The notes under the pieces: model-generated | Told to the model about the DNA's origin: nothing | What the model saw: the letters and a program-made list of their open reading frames with translations, nothing else | The model's database searches: none | Origin: Cupriavidus taiwanensis | GTDB taxonomy: Bacteria > Pseudomonadota > Gammaproteobacteria > Burkholderiales > Burkholderiaceae | Assembly (NCBI RefSeq): GCF_900250115.1 | Contig: NZ_LT984804.1 | Coordinates: 2,309,301 to 2,373,300, forward strand | DNA: 64,000 bases | Reading direction: 5' to 3' | Part shown: one piece after another, positions 34,513 through 43,678 of the stretch | How the letters are laid out: every line of letters starts with the position of its first letter | Numbering within the stretch: position 1 is the first letter of the stretch | Translations under genes and position numbers: made by a program

Positions 34513-35703
34513 ATGAACCTTGACCTGCTGGCCTCATTGCTGACCGCCGTGGTGGTGCTGTTGATCGGTACGCTGGTCAACCGCAGCGTCGGCGTTCTGT
34601 CGCGCTACAACATTCCCGATCCCGTCACCGGCGGCCTGCTGTTCGCGATCCTGGCGTCGACGGCGATGGCGACGGTGAACTTCCGCGTGGTGATCGATCC
34701 CGGCATGAAGCCGGTGCTGTTGCTGATGTTCTTCGGCGGCGTCGGCCTCTGCGCCGACCTGCGCATGCTCCGGCGCGGCGGCAAGGCGCTGGTGATCTTC
34801 CTGATCATCCTGCTGCCCTATATCGTGGTGCAGAACGTGGTCGGCGTGGCCATGGCGCGGGTGCTGGACCTGCATCCGATCTTCGGCCTGGTGGGCGGCT
34901 CGATCACGCTGGTGGGCGGGCACGGCACCGGCGCCGCCTATGCCGCGCGCTTTGCCGAAGTCAACAACCTGCAGGCGGTGATGGACCTGTCGATGACGGT
35001 GGCCACCGTCGGCCTGATCGTGGGCGGCATTATCGGCGGGCCGGTGGCGCAATACCTGATCTCGCGTTACCGGCTGCGCTCGACCGCGCGCGAGCCCGGC
35101 GACACCGAGGAGGAAGCGGCGGCGGTCGCGCCCATCACCACCGTGGGCGCGCTGGCATCGCTGGCCGGCATCCTGGCCGCGGTGATCGGCGGGCGCTGGA
35201 TCGCCGCGCAGATGCCGACCGGCGCCATCACCATCCCGGGCTTCCTCTGGTGCATGATGCTCGGCATCGCCATCCGCAACCTGCTGCCCTTTGCCGGCAT
35301 GCGCTTTGACGACCGCGCCACCGACCTGATCACCAATGTCTGCCTGTCGCTGTTCCTGGTGATGACGATGATGGCGCTGGACCTGGCCGACGTGGCGCTG
35401 TCCGCCGGGCCGTTCCTGCTGATCATTGCGATGCAGGTGGTGTTCATCATCCTCTACGTGGTGCTGGTGTGCTTCCGCTTCATGGGGCGCGACTACGAAG
35501 CCGCGGTCAGCTCGGCCGCGTTCATCGGCTTCAACATGGGCTCGACCGCCACCGCCATGGCCAATATGCGCGCCATCACCGCGCGCTACGGGCCGGCGCC
35601 CACCAGCTTCCTGATCACGCCGCTGGCCGGCGCGTTCTTCGTCGACCTGATGAACGCGTTCGTGCTGACCATGATGCTGGCGCTGCCGCTGATCGGAGGC
35701 TGA
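34513..35703 (+). CDS. gltS: Sodium/glutamate symporter family protein (GltS-like)
   Basis: A 396-residue transporter with about ten helices in two inverted halves. Conserved re-entrant loops are visible: GGSITLVGGHGTGAAYAARFAE in the first half and FIGFNMGSTATAMANMRAITARYGPAPTSFLITPLAGAFF in the second. It opens LLASLLTAVVVLLIGTLVNRSVGVLSRYNIPDPVTGGLLFA, typical of GltS. It should import glutamate with Na+. The next gene, a TAXI-type receptor lipoprotein, begins 1 bp after its stop, an unusual partner because TAXI receptors normally serve TRAP transporters. Confidence 0.88.
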   Translation: MNLDLLASLLTAVVVLLIGTLVNRSVGVLSRYNIPDPVTGGLLFAILASTAMATVNFRVVIDPGMKPVLLLMFFGGVGLCADLRMLRRGGKALVIFLIILLPYIVVQNVVGVAMARVLDLHPIFGLVGGSITLVGGHGTGAAYAARFAEVNNLQAVMDLSMTVATVGLIVGGIIGGPVAQYLISRYRLRSTAREPGDTEEEAAAVAPITTVGALASLAGILAAVIGGRWIAAQMPTGAITIPGFLWCMMLGIAIRNLLPFAGMRFDDRATDLITNVCLSLFLVMTMMALDLADVALSAGPFLLIIAMQVVFIILYVVLVCFRFMGRDYEAAVSSAAFIGFNMGSTATAMANMRAITARYGPAPTSFLITPLAGAFFVDLMNAFVLTMMLALPLIGG

Positions 35704-35704
35704 C

Positions 35705-37252
35705 ATGCGCCGCGCCCTGCTGACCCTGCTGTTCGCCGTCCTGGCCAGCGCCTGGCTGGCGGGATGCGGCGGCGGCCCCGCCGCCGATGGCATCCGCGCC
35801 GGCGTCAACGAACGGCTGGCGCTGGCGCTGCCGCCGGGCACGGTGGAGGTGGTGGCGCTGGAGCGCCGCGGCTCGCAGGCCGACACCAAGGCCCCGGCCG
35901 GCGAGACCCGCCGCATCCTCTATTTCGATGCGCAGCTCAAGCTGCTGCGCGACTATGACTTCGGCGCCTGGGATTCGCCCGGCGTGGCCGGGCTGGTGTC
36001 GGCGCTGGGCGCGGGCCCGCGCGGCATCACCGGCATCACCAGCGGCGGCAACAAGGCCGGCGACATCATCCGCGCCCACGGCACCGCGCTGTACCGGCGC
36101 GACGGCGAACGCTGGGTCGGCGTGCTGCCGGCCGGCTACCGTCCCGCCGAAGCCCCGGCGGTCGCCACCAATGCGCAAAGCGGCCCGGCGGCGATCCTCG
36201 ACGCGATGCGCAAGGTGATCGACTCGGTGCAGAAGGATGCCTCGCCGGCGCAGCGCGCGGTGATCGAGCAGGAACTGACCACCGCGCACGCCAATATCCG
36301 CGCGCGGCTGGCGCGCATCAACGAAGGCTATGCCATTGCCGCCGGCGCCGAGCATGGGCAGTACCTGCGCTTTGCGCAGGCGCTGGTGGCCGGCACGCGC
36401 GTGCGCGCGATACCGCTGGTCACGCACGGCGGCGAAGAGAACCTGCGCCTGCTGCGCGCGGGCAAGGTCTCGGTGGCGCTGGCACAGGGCGATGCCGCGC
36501 TGGACGCCTACGAGGGCAAGCACGCCTTCGCCGAGGACGGCCCGCAGGCCTCGCTGCGCGCCATCGGCAGCCTCTATCCGGAGCCCGTGCACGTGCTGGT
36601 GCGCGACGGCGATCCCGCGCGCTCGGTGTCCGACCTGCGTGGCAAGCGCATCGCGGTGGGCGAGCGCGGCTCGGCCTCGCGCGGCACCGCGCTGCGGGTG
36701 CTGGCCGCGCACGGGCTGGCGGACAAGGACTTCAAGGCCGAGGAAGTGGGGCTGGGCACCGGCCTGGTGGCGCTGCGCCAGAACCAGGTCGACGCCGTGA
36801 TCCAGGTGATCGGCGTGCCCGCCGACAGCATCCGCGATGCGCTCGCGGAAATGCCGCTACGGCTGCTGCCGCTGGACGAAAAGGCCATCGCCGCGCTGGT
36901 GGGGCAGAAGGCCGGCTACTTCCGCGCAGCGATTGCGCCCGGCACCTATCCCGGCCTGAGCGCACCGGTGCGCACCATCGCCACCGCGGCCGTCCTGGTG
37001 ACCGGACCGGACCTGTCCGACGCCGAAGTGGCCGACCTGACGCGGCTGGTCTACCGCAACGGGCGCGACCTGGTGGCGCGCGGCAGTGCCCAGGGCGGAC
37101 AGATCGCCGTGGCCACGGCGCGCCAGGGCCTGATGATTCCGCAGCATCTGGCGGCGGCCAAGGCGCTCGACGCCATGGGCCCGGCCGGCGCCGCGCCGGG
37201 CTCGGCAAGGCCTGTCCCGCCGCCGGCCGCGTCCGGGACGCAGGTCAGGTAA
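35705..37252 (+). CDS. TAXI-type solute receptor lipoprotein with long N-terminal extension
   Basis: A 515-residue lipoprotein: signal MRRALLTLLFAVLASAWLAGC with lipidated C21. Residues about 205-470 form the TAXI substrate-binding domain (YAIAAGAEHGQYLRFAQALV...LRLLRAGKVSVALAQGDAAL...LRGKRIAVGERGSASRGTALRVLAAHGL...LGTGLVALRQNQVDAVIQVIGVP). Typical TAXI proteins have about 320 residues; here about 180 extra residues precede the domain, with no recognised fold (they include YFDAQLKLLRDYDFGAW). The gene starts 1 bp after gltS, so the two are translated together. No TRAP membrane subunits are adjacent. The role with GltS is inference. Confidence 0.82.
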   Translation: MRRALLTLLFAVLASAWLAGCGGGPAADGIRAGVNERLALALPPGTVEVVALERRGSQADTKAPAGETRRILYFDAQLKLLRDYDFGAWDSPGVAGLVSALGAGPRGITGITSGGNKAGDIIRAHGTALYRRDGERWVGVLPAGYRPAEAPAVATNAQSGPAAILDAMRKVIDSVQKDASPAQRAVIEQELTTAHANIRARLARINEGYAIAAGAEHGQYLRFAQALVAGTRVRAIPLVTHGGEENLRLLRAGKVSVALAQGDAALDAYEGKHAFAEDGPQASLRAIGSLYPEPVHVLVRDGDPARSVSDLRGKRIAVGERGSASRGTALRVLAAHGLADKDFKAEEVGLGTGLVALRQNQVDAVIQVIGVPADSIRDALAEMPLRLLPLDEKAIAALVGQKAGYFRAAIAPGTYPGLSAPVRTIATAAVLVTGPDLSDAEVADLTRLVYRNGRDLVARGSAQGGQIAVATARQGLMIPQHLAAAKALDAMGPAGAAPGSARPVPPPAASGTQVR

Positions 37253-37271
37253 AGGATACGCGGGGCCGGCC

Positions 37272-37505
37272 TCAACGCCGGCCCGAAACGCCGTAGAACG
37301 TTCCTGCGCGTGGATTAGACACCACATAAGCGTGGCGCTGCGCCCAGAACTGTGCGGTACGGAAGGCTTCGGCCTCGCGCTCGCTCCAATCCGTTGCCAG
37401 CAATGGCAGGGCCTCGGCATCGGTGGTCAGGTAGACGCGCGCCTGGTAGCGCGCGGATTGCATCGTGCCGGTACGGATGGTGCGGATCGTGACGTGGAGA
37501 GTCAT
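37272..37505 (-). CDS. Small conserved-looking hypothetical protein
   Basis: A 77-residue basic/aromatic protein I cannot assign. It begins with a beta-like MTLHVTIRTIRTG, followed by YQARVYLTTDAEALPLLATDWSEREAEAFRTAQFWAQRHAYVV, a mixed alpha/beta pattern, with no signal peptide or membrane helix. It converges with the TAXI gene (19-bp gap). Ribosome binding site weak (GAGAAG). Codon use is like neighbouring genes, so I judge it more likely real than not. Confidence 0.5.
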   Translation of the reverse strand: MTLHVTIRTIRTGTMQSARYQARVYLTTDAEALPLLATDWSEREAEAFRTAQFWAQRHAYVVSNPRAGTFYGVSGRR

Positions 37506-37665
37506 AGGCAGCTTCTCGACAGGGCAACTACCAGATCATAACCACTTCCATGTGTTGGATTGGTGAAACCGTTGCGAATGCCAAGGCCGCCAACCTGCCA
37601 TGGCACTGTCAGGTTCGGGCGCCAGCGCCGACATACCGGCATCTTCGTGCCTGCTGGAGCCACAC

Positions 37666-38140
37666 ATGACCGCCCGGCCCGCCATCCTCGTCCTGACCCA
37701 CCTCGCCATGCTCGCCGCCGGCTTTGCCGCGGGCATCTATGTACTGCCGATCCTGACGGCGCAGCCTGGCGCCAGCGCCGGGCAGGTGCAGGCGATATCG
37801 CAACAGGCGCGCTATGCCGGCACCTTCCGCAAGGACCTGGCCGGCAGCGACGCGCTGCACTGGGCCAGCGGCCGGCTCCATGTCTCGGCCAGCGCGCTCG
37901 CCTTCGAAGGCAGCGTGGCACCGGGACCGGATTACCGGATCTACCTGGCGCCGGCGTTCGTCGACAACAAGGAAGCCTTCCTGCGGATCAAGGACCAGTC
38001 CCTGCAGGTGGGCGAACTGAAGACCTTCGGCAATTTTCACCGTGGCTTTGCCGGCCGGGGTGGATCCCTCCCGGTACGCGGCGGTGGTGATCTGGTGCGA
38101 GCGGTTCGGGCAGTTTATCGGCGCGGCGGGGTATCGGTAG
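37666..38140 (+). pseudogene. DM13-domain membrane-anchored protein gene with a 1-base frameshift
   Basis: The first frame starts at ATG 37666 (GGAG 7 bp upstream) with a membrane anchor (LVLTHLAMLAAGFAAGIYVLPIL) and a DM13-like domain: YAGTFRKDLAGSDALHWASGRLHV...GPDYRIYLAPAFVDN...LKTFGNFH. At about 38040-38041 one extra C shifts the frame. The expected end, VALPAGVDPSRYAAVVIWCERFGQFIGAAGYR, is found intact in the next frame and stops at 38140. DM13 domains are thought to act in redox or electron-transfer reactions; the VVIWCERFGQFIGAA end, with its conserved Cys, is diagnostic. Real mutation versus sequencing error is undecided. Confidence 0.82.
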
Positions 38141-38200
38141 GGACGGCGTGCAGATCGCGGCGGGGAGCGATGGCGCCGATTGGATGCACCCGGCCAAAGG

Positions 38201-38229
38201 AAAAAAGGGCCGATCCAGACAACCGGCCC
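38201..38229 (-). terminator. Rho-independent terminator of the porin gene
   Basis: On the minus strand GGGCCG, an 11-nt loop and CGGCCC (38229-38207) are followed by TTTTTT and CCTTT. It lies 99 bp after the porin stop. It lies within the out-of-frame tail of the DM13 gene, which supports the view that that gene truly ends at 38140. Confidence 0.85.
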
Positions 38230-38328
38230 AACGAACCCCGCAAGACCAGCCGCAGGCGTCGATATGAAAGTCAGGCAACCGCCCGTGCAGGCATGGGGGC
38301 CTGCCGGGCGGGCATCAGGCGGCAATAC

Positions 38329-39396
38329 TCAGAAGCGGTGACGCAGGCCGACGGTGGCGCCGGTCTGGTTCTCGCCGGCAACCACGGTGCCCACGCCGTT
38401 TAGGCCCAGCGCCGAGCCCGACTTGTTCTTCGAGTAGCCCACGTTCAGGTACACGTCGGTGCGCTTGGACAGCGAGTAGTCCGCCGACAGCACGAACATC
38501 CACGGATCCGCGTCGCTGTTGCGGGTGTCGTTGTAGTACGCCGCCCCGGTCAGCAGGAGCGCCGGGGTGAACCGGTACTGCGCGCCGGCCCAGTAGACAT
38601 TGCTGCGGGTCGCGGCGGCGGTGGCGCCGGACACGCCGTCGTCGCGCAGCCAGCGGTAGCCGGCGAACACCTTGGCGCCGCCGAAGGCGTAGGCCGCGCC
38701 CAGCGCCGCGCGCTTGGCGGCGCGGTCCTGCAGCGCCACCGTGCCGCCCTGGAACTGGTCGTAGGCCGCGCCGACCGAGAAGCCGCCCGCCGCATACGAC
38801 AGGCCGCCGCCGAAATTCCGCCCGACCTTGGTCTCGCCCGGGACTTCGTTGTTATCGCGGCCGAAGCTGTAGAAGCCGGTGGCGGTCAGGCCGCCGAACT
38901 TGCCGGTGTACTTGATGGCGTTGTCGGCACGGCCGTTGAAGGCCGAGTCGACGCTGTTGAGCGAGTAGCGCGGGCCCACGCCCATCGGGTCGAAGGCGCC
39001 GAACAGGTCGTACAGCGCGTTCTGCTGGCGGCCCAGCGTGACCGCGCCCCAGCCGCCCTGCAGGCCGACGTAGGCCTGGCGGCCGAACAGGCGGTTGCCC
39101 TGGCCCGAAGTGCCGGTGTCGACGTCGAAGCCGCTTTCCAGCACGAAGATGCCCTTCAGGCCGCCGCCCAGGTCTTCGGTGCCACGCACGCCCCACCGCG
39201 AGCCGGACAGGTTGCCCGAGTTCAGGCGCACGGCCGTGCCCTCGGCGCCGCCGCTGCCCGGCACGTTGCTGATCACTTCGACGCCGGCATCGACGATGCC
39301 GTACAGCGTCACATTGGACATCGACTGGGCCGACGCCACCCCGGATGCGGCCGACGCGGCCACTGCTGCCGTCAATGCAAGGAGAGCTTTCTTCAC
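38329..39396 (-). CDS. Gram-negative trimeric porin (OmpC-like, betaproteobacterial)
   Basis: A 355-residue outer-membrane porin. Signal peptide KKALLALTAAVAASAASGVASA is followed by QSMSNVTLYGIVDAGVEVISN, the standard opening of Burkholderiales porins. Other hallmarks are SRWGVRGTEDLGGGLKGIFVLESGFD, GRQAYVGLQGGWGAVTLGRQ (first strands and PEFGGHL-like surroundings), and the end GATVGLRHRF with terminal Phe. The start is GTG at 39396 (AGAGAAAC upstream). It is monocistronic with its own terminator at 38201-38229. Confidence 0.93.
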   Translation of the reverse strand: MKKALLALTAAVAASAASGVASAQSMSNVTLYGIVDAGVEVISNVPGSGGAEGTAVRLNSGNLSGSRWGVRGTEDLGGGLKGIFVLESGFDVDTGTSGQGNRLFGRQAYVGLQGGWGAVTLGRQQNALYDLFGAFDPMGVGPRYSLNSVDSAFNGRADNAIKYTGKFGGLTATGFYSFGRDNNEVPGETKVGRNFGGGLSYAAGGFSVGAAYDQFQGGTVALQDRAAKRAALGAAYAFGGAKVFAGYRWLRDDGVSGATAAATRSNVYWAGAQYRFTPALLLTGAAYYNDTRNSDADPWMFVLSADYSLSKRTDVYLNVGYSKNKSGSALGLNGVGTVVAGENQTGATVGLRHRF

Positions 39397-39718
39397 TGTA
39401 GTTTCTCTGTGTTCTGTTTGAGGCACGACACCGCACCGGACCCAGGGCCCCGCTCGCCATGGAGAGCCATGGCGATCCGGCCCGGCCGGGCAACCCGGCG
39501 ACGGTGCATCGTCCGCACGAGTGGCGGCCTCGGCATTGTGGCGGCGCAATATGAACGCTTTGTGACCCATGCTTCTCAGCGGAAAGTGGCGCATCGCGCC
39601 GGGGTGGGGGTTTTCCCTGTGACTAGCGGTAACGTTTTGGTAGGATGCAGGCTTTTCCGACGACGGTAATGCCAGTGTTCCGTGCCGCCCCGCGCCTGTG
39701 CCTCGACCGCTTCGCCTC
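39397..39718. other. Divergent intergenic region between porin and penicillin-binding protein
   Basis: This 322-bp stretch holds the promoters of two divergent genes. It contains no credible coding sequence (a short plus-strand frame at 39409-39669 has no ribosome binding site and no recognisable content). No operator stood out by eye. Confidence 0.5.
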
Positions 39719-42301
39719 ATGAAGCTGGCTGAGATCAAGACCCGGCTTGCCCAGCTGCTTGCCTCGTTCCCGGCTTCACTGCCTGCCCCGGTCCGACAAG
39801 GCCTGTCCCGACTTGCTGCGCGCACCGCGCGCGCCGGCCTGACCCGGCCCGGCACGCTGCGACCGACCCGGCGCGGCCTGCTGGCCGGCCTGGCCGCGAT
39901 CCCGGGGGCGTTGCTGCTCTATGTGCTGGTGCTGATTCCGTTCACGCCGGGCATCAGCGATATCCGCAAGGCGAAGTCCGAGCAGCCGGCGCAGGTGCTG
40001 TCCGCCGACGGCAAGGAACTGGCGGTGTTCAAGTGGGCCAACCGCGACTGGGTCCCGCTCAAGCAGATCTCTCCCAACGTGGTGGCCGCGCTGATCTCCA
40101 CCGAGGACCACCGCTTCTACCAGCACCACGGGCTGGACTGGCGCCGCCTCGCCTCGGCCGCGCTGCATACGTTTTCCGGCGACCGCCAGGGCGGCTCCAC
40201 CATCACCCAGCAACTGGCGCGCAATCTCTATCCCGACGAGATCGGGCGCGCGCCCACGCTGACGCGCAAGCTCAAGGAAGCGATCACCGCGCTGAAGATC
40301 GAGGCGCTCTACACCAAGGAGGAGATCCTCGAGACCTATCTCAACACGGTGCCGTTCCTGTACAACGCCTTCGGCATCGAGATGGCGGCGCGCACCTACT
40401 TCGACCGCCCCGCCCGCTCGCTCGACGTGCTGCAGAGCGCCACGCTGATCGGCATGCTCAAGGGCAACAGCTACTACAACCCGGTGCTCAATCCCGAGCG
40501 CGCGCTGGACCGGCGCAATACCGTGCTGGGGCAGATGGTCAAGCGCGGCAAGCTGGACGCGGCGCGCTACGAGCAGCTGAAGAAGCGGCCGCTGCGCATC
40601 GATTTCGAACGCCAGACCGAGCCGCCCGGCCCGGCTCCGCACTTTGCGCAGCAGCTGCGCAAATGGCTGATCGGCTGGGCCGACCGCAACGGCTACGATA
40701 TCTACGCCGATGGCCTGGTGGTGCACACCACCATCGACGCGCGCCTGCAGGCCATGGCTACGCAGGCCGTGGTGCAGCAGGGCAACCGCCTGCAGGCGGT
40801 TGCCAACGCCGCCTGGGCCCCGCGCGCGGGCTGGGCCGCCAACAAGCCGCTGGTGCAGGCCTTCGTGCGCGAGACGCCGGAGTACCGTGCCGCCGTCGCC
40901 GCCGGCACCGCGCCGGACGAGGCGCTGCGCCAGCTGATGTCCGATGGCGCGTTCCTGCGCACGCTGCACCAGAACAAGACCCGGATCCAGGCCGGCTTCC
41001 TGGCGCTCGACCCGCGCAACGGCGAGATCCGCGCCTGGGTCGGCAGCCGCGACTACACCCAGGACGCATTTGACCACGTGCAGCAGGCGCGCCGCCAGCC
41101 GGGCTCGACCTTCAAGCCCTTTGTCTACGGCGCGGCCTTCGAAGAAGGCAAGACGCCCGACGACACGCTGGTGGACCAGCCGGTGGAAATCGAGCTGGCC
41201 GGCGGCGAGATCTGGCGGCCCAGCGACGAAGGCCGCCCCACCGGCCGCGCCATGACGCTGCGCGACGGCCTGGTCTATTCGCGCAACACCATCACCGCGC
41301 AGCTGATGCAGGAAGTGGGCCCCGAGCGCGTGGCACGACTGGCGCGCGACATGGGCGTGCGCGACAGCCAGCTCGACGTGGTGCCGTCGCTGGCGCTGGG
41401 CACCAGCCCGGTCACGCTGAAGGAAATGGTGGCCGCCTACGGCACCATCGCCAATGCCGGCGACTACATCGCGCCGACCATGGTGACGCGCATCGAAGAC
41501 CGCAACGGCAATGTGCTGCAGGTGTTCCGCCCGACGCGGGCCGAGCATGCGTTGCCCGCGGCGGCCACGCAAACCCTGCTCGACGTCATGCGCGACGTGA
41601 TCGACCGCGGCACCGGCGCCGGCATCCGCTCGCGCTTCGGCATCCGCGCCGACGTCGCCGGCAAGACCGGCACCACCCAGGACAATGCCGACGGCTGGTT
41701 CATCCTGATGCATCCGGAACTGGTGGCGGGCGCCTGGGTCGGCTTCAACGACAGCCGCATCACGCTGCGCAGCGACTACTGGGGCCAGGGCGCGCACAGC
41801 GCATTGCCGATGGTGGGCGACTTCTACCAGCGTGCCCTGCGCGCCCGCATCATCGACGGCCGCGCGCGCTTTGCCGAGCACGAGGAAACGCACGTATTCG
41901 CATCACTGGGCACGCAGCTGCGCGGCTGGTTCAGCCAGCTGTTCACGCGCGACAAGGCCAGCGAGACCCCGGCCCCGCGTCCGGCGCCGCGCCGCCCGGC
42001 CTTGCCGGCGCAGGAAGCCGAGGTCGCGCCGCCGGCAGGCGCGGCGTCGGCCGCAGCGGCGGAGCTTGGCCAGGATGATTCCAGCCTGGCGCTGGACCGG
42101 GGGGAGACGGTGATGGCAGTGCCCGCGCCAGACCCTGGCGCGGGCAGCGCGCCGGCTGCGCCGTTCCCGTCGAATGAACCGGCTTCCGCGGCGGTGCCGC
42201 CGGCGCCCCCCTCGCGCACACCGCCGCAGGCGCCGCCGCCCACCGAGCCCATCCGGCCGCTCGCGCCCACCATCATCACGCCGGCCAGCGGCAGCCAGTG
42301 A
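39719..42301 (+). CDS. Class A penicillin-binding protein (PBP1a-type)
   Basis: An 860-residue bifunctional peptidoglycan synthase. One membrane helix (LLAGLAAIPGALLLYVLVLIPF) is followed by the GT51 glycosyltransferase domain with catalytic E129 in STEDHRFYQHHG and GGSTITQQLARNL. The transpeptidase has SxxK at S463-K466 (GSTFKPF), SRN at S521-N523 and KTG at K649. The last 130 residues are a Pro/Ala-rich tail (APRPAPRRPALP...PPQAPPPTEPI), longer than in typical PBP1a and probably disordered or wall-binding. The start at 39719 is the first ATG giving the expected cytoplasmic segment; an in-frame codon at 39698 is an alternative. Confidence 0.92.
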   Translation: MKLAEIKTRLAQLLASFPASLPAPVRQGLSRLAARTARAGLTRPGTLRPTRRGLLAGLAAIPGALLLYVLVLIPFTPGISDIRKAKSEQPAQVLSADGKELAVFKWANRDWVPLKQISPNVVAALISTEDHRFYQHHGLDWRRLASAALHTFSGDRQGGSTITQQLARNLYPDEIGRAPTLTRKLKEAITALKIEALYTKEEILETYLNTVPFLYNAFGIEMAARTYFDRPARSLDVLQSATLIGMLKGNSYYNPVLNPERALDRRNTVLGQMVKRGKLDAARYEQLKKRPLRIDFERQTEPPGPAPHFAQQLRKWLIGWADRNGYDIYADGLVVHTTIDARLQAMATQAVVQQGNRLQAVANAAWAPRAGWAANKPLVQAFVRETPEYRAAVAAGTAPDEALRQLMSDGAFLRTLHQNKTRIQAGFLALDPRNGEIRAWVGSRDYTQDAFDHVQQARRQPGSTFKPFVYGAAFEEGKTPDDTLVDQPVEIELAGGEIWRPSDEGRPTGRAMTLRDGLVYSRNTITAQLMQEVGPERVARLARDMGVRDSQLDVVPSLALGTSPVTLKEMVAAYGTIANAGDYIAPTMVTRIEDRNGNVLQVFRPTRAEHALPAAATQTLLDVMRDVIDRGTGAGIRSRFGIRADVAGKTGTTQDNADGWFILMHPELVAGAWVGFNDSRITLRSDYWGQGAHSALPMVGDFYQRALRARIIDGRARFAEHEETHVFASLGTQLRGWFSQLFTRDKASETPAPRPAPRRPALPAQEAEVAPPAGAASAAAAELGQDDSSLALDRGETVMAVPAPDPGAGSAPAAPFPSNEPASAAVPPAPPSRTPPQAPPPTEPIRPLAPTIITPASGSQ

Positions 42302-42329
42302 ACCACGTTGTTGCCTGCCGGCGCGGCCT

Positions 42330-43661
42330 TCATACCAAGCCGATATCCCGCGCCGCCACTCCCGGAAACACCCGCGCCAGCCGCTCCGCATCCAGCCCGT
42401 ACAACCTGCCGAACAGCCCGCCCAGCAGCGCCCGATACTCGTTGCGCACCGGCCAGTCGCGATTCTGGTTGAGGGTGGCCGGCTCCACCGGGACCTGCTC
42501 GCCGGCGATGCGGCCACCGCGCACGCTGCCGCCCAGCACCCAGTAGACCGTGCCGTGGCCGTGGTCGGTGCCGCGCGTGCCGTTCTCGCGGAAGGTGCGG
42601 CCGAATTCGGACAGCACCACCACGGTGGTCTGGCTCCATGCGGGCCCCATCTGCGCGGCAAAGGCCGACAAACCGCGGCCGAGGTTGTCGAGCAGCCCGG
42701 CCAGCTGGCCCTGCGCGGCGCCCTGGTTGACGTGGGTGTCCCAGCCGCCCACGTCGATAAAACCCAGGTTGAAGCGCTCGCGCATCAGCCCGGCCATGCG
42801 CCGGGCCTCGACCTCGAAGCCGCGGGCACTGAGCGCGCGGCGGCTGGCGGCCTGCATCTCCTGCTGGCGCGACGCCATGGTGGCCGGGCCGGCACCCGCC
42901 ATGCCGCCCTCCGGCGCTTGCGCCTGGGCCTGGCGCGCGACGGTCTCGCGCAGCTCGAAACCCTCGTCGATCAGTGACTCGAAGCGCGTGCCGCGATACA
43001 TCTGCGCCAGCAGCCCGGCCTGGCGCGCATCGAAGGGGGCGCGGCCGGCGCCCTTGAGCGAGACATTGGGCACGTCGCGCGGGCCGGACAGCACCAGCGG
43101 CAGCCCGTCGGTGAACGCCACCGGCGCGGCCTGCCCGCCCATGGCCTGGGCCAGCCGGTTGAGGAAGCCGCTGCCGCGCGGCGCGGCCACTGCCTGGCGG
43201 CTATCGTCATTGCCGGGCAGGCCAGCCTCGATGCCGTCCTGGGTCTCGAAGTGGCTGCGCGACAGGTCGTGCGTGCCGGCGAACGGCACGAAGGCCAGCT
43301 GGCCCTGCTGCCACAACGGCAGCAAAGTCGGGGCCAGGGCCGGGTGCAGGGCCCAGTCGCCGATGCCGCGCGCGGCGCTGTCGGCGCCAACAGCGGATGC
43401 CAGCGCTACCGCGGCACCGGGATCGGCGTCGGCACCCGGCGCGGGCGGGCGGCGGATGGCGATATTGGGCCGCGCCGCGTAGTAGAAGTCGCTGCCGGCC
43501 GGCACCAGCACGCTCGCGGCGTCATAGCCGCCGCGCAGGAATACCAGCAGAAAGCGCGCGTCGGCCTGCGCGGGCAGCGCGTAGACGCGTGAAGCGACGG
43601 CAGGCAGGGCCAGCCCGAGCGCTGCGCCACCCATCGTCCGGAGCCATTGTCGGCGTTCCAT
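42330..43661 (-). CDS. DUF1501 protein, Tat-exported
   Basis: A 443-residue protein of the DUF1501 (sulfatase-like/alkaline-phosphatase fold) family. It has a twin-arginine signal: RRQWLRTMGGAALGLALPAVASRVYA. Family segments are FLLVFLRGGYDAASVLVP, HPALAPTLLPLWQQGQLAFVPFAGTHDLSRSHFETQD, IDVGGWDTHVNQG and VVVLSEFGRTFRENGTRGTDHGHGTVYWVLGG. The Asp/His-rich pattern (GWDTH, DHGHG) looks like a metal site. Function is unknown. It follows the DUF1800 gene by 17 bp; the two families are paired across many phyla, suggesting a joint periplasmic role. GGAGAG ribosome binding site. Confidence 0.9.
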   Translation of the reverse strand: MERRQWLRTMGGAALGLALPAVASRVYALPAQADARFLLVFLRGGYDAASVLVPAGSDFYYAARPNIAIRRPPAPGADADPGAAVALASAVGADSAARGIGDWALHPALAPTLLPLWQQGQLAFVPFAGTHDLSRSHFETQDGIEAGLPGNDDSRQAVAAPRGSGFLNRLAQAMGGQAAPVAFTDGLPLVLSGPRDVPNVSLKGAGRAPFDARQAGLLAQMYRGTRFESLIDEGFELRETVARQAQAQAPEGGMAGAGPATMASRQQEMQAASRRALSARGFEVEARRMAGLMRERFNLGFIDVGGWDTHVNQGAAQGQLAGLLDNLGRGLSAFAAQMGPAWSQTTVVVLSEFGRTFRENGTRGTDHGHGTVYWVLGGSVRGGRIAGEQVPVEPATLNQNRDWPVRNEYRALLGGLFGRLYGLDAERLARVFPGVAARDIGLV

Positions 43662-43678
43662 GGTGCTCTCCGTTGCCT

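Noticed and set aside
37666..38403. Reading the DM13 gene as one long protein to 38403
   Set aside because: The tail after about 38040 is low-complexity, runs through the porin terminator and into the porin gene, while the proper DM13 ending is in the next frame.
39409..39669. Plus-strand 86-codon frame between porin and penicillin-binding protein
   Set aside because: No ribosome binding site, arginine-rich composition typical of out-of-frame GC-rich DNA, and it occupies the promoter region of both flanking genes.
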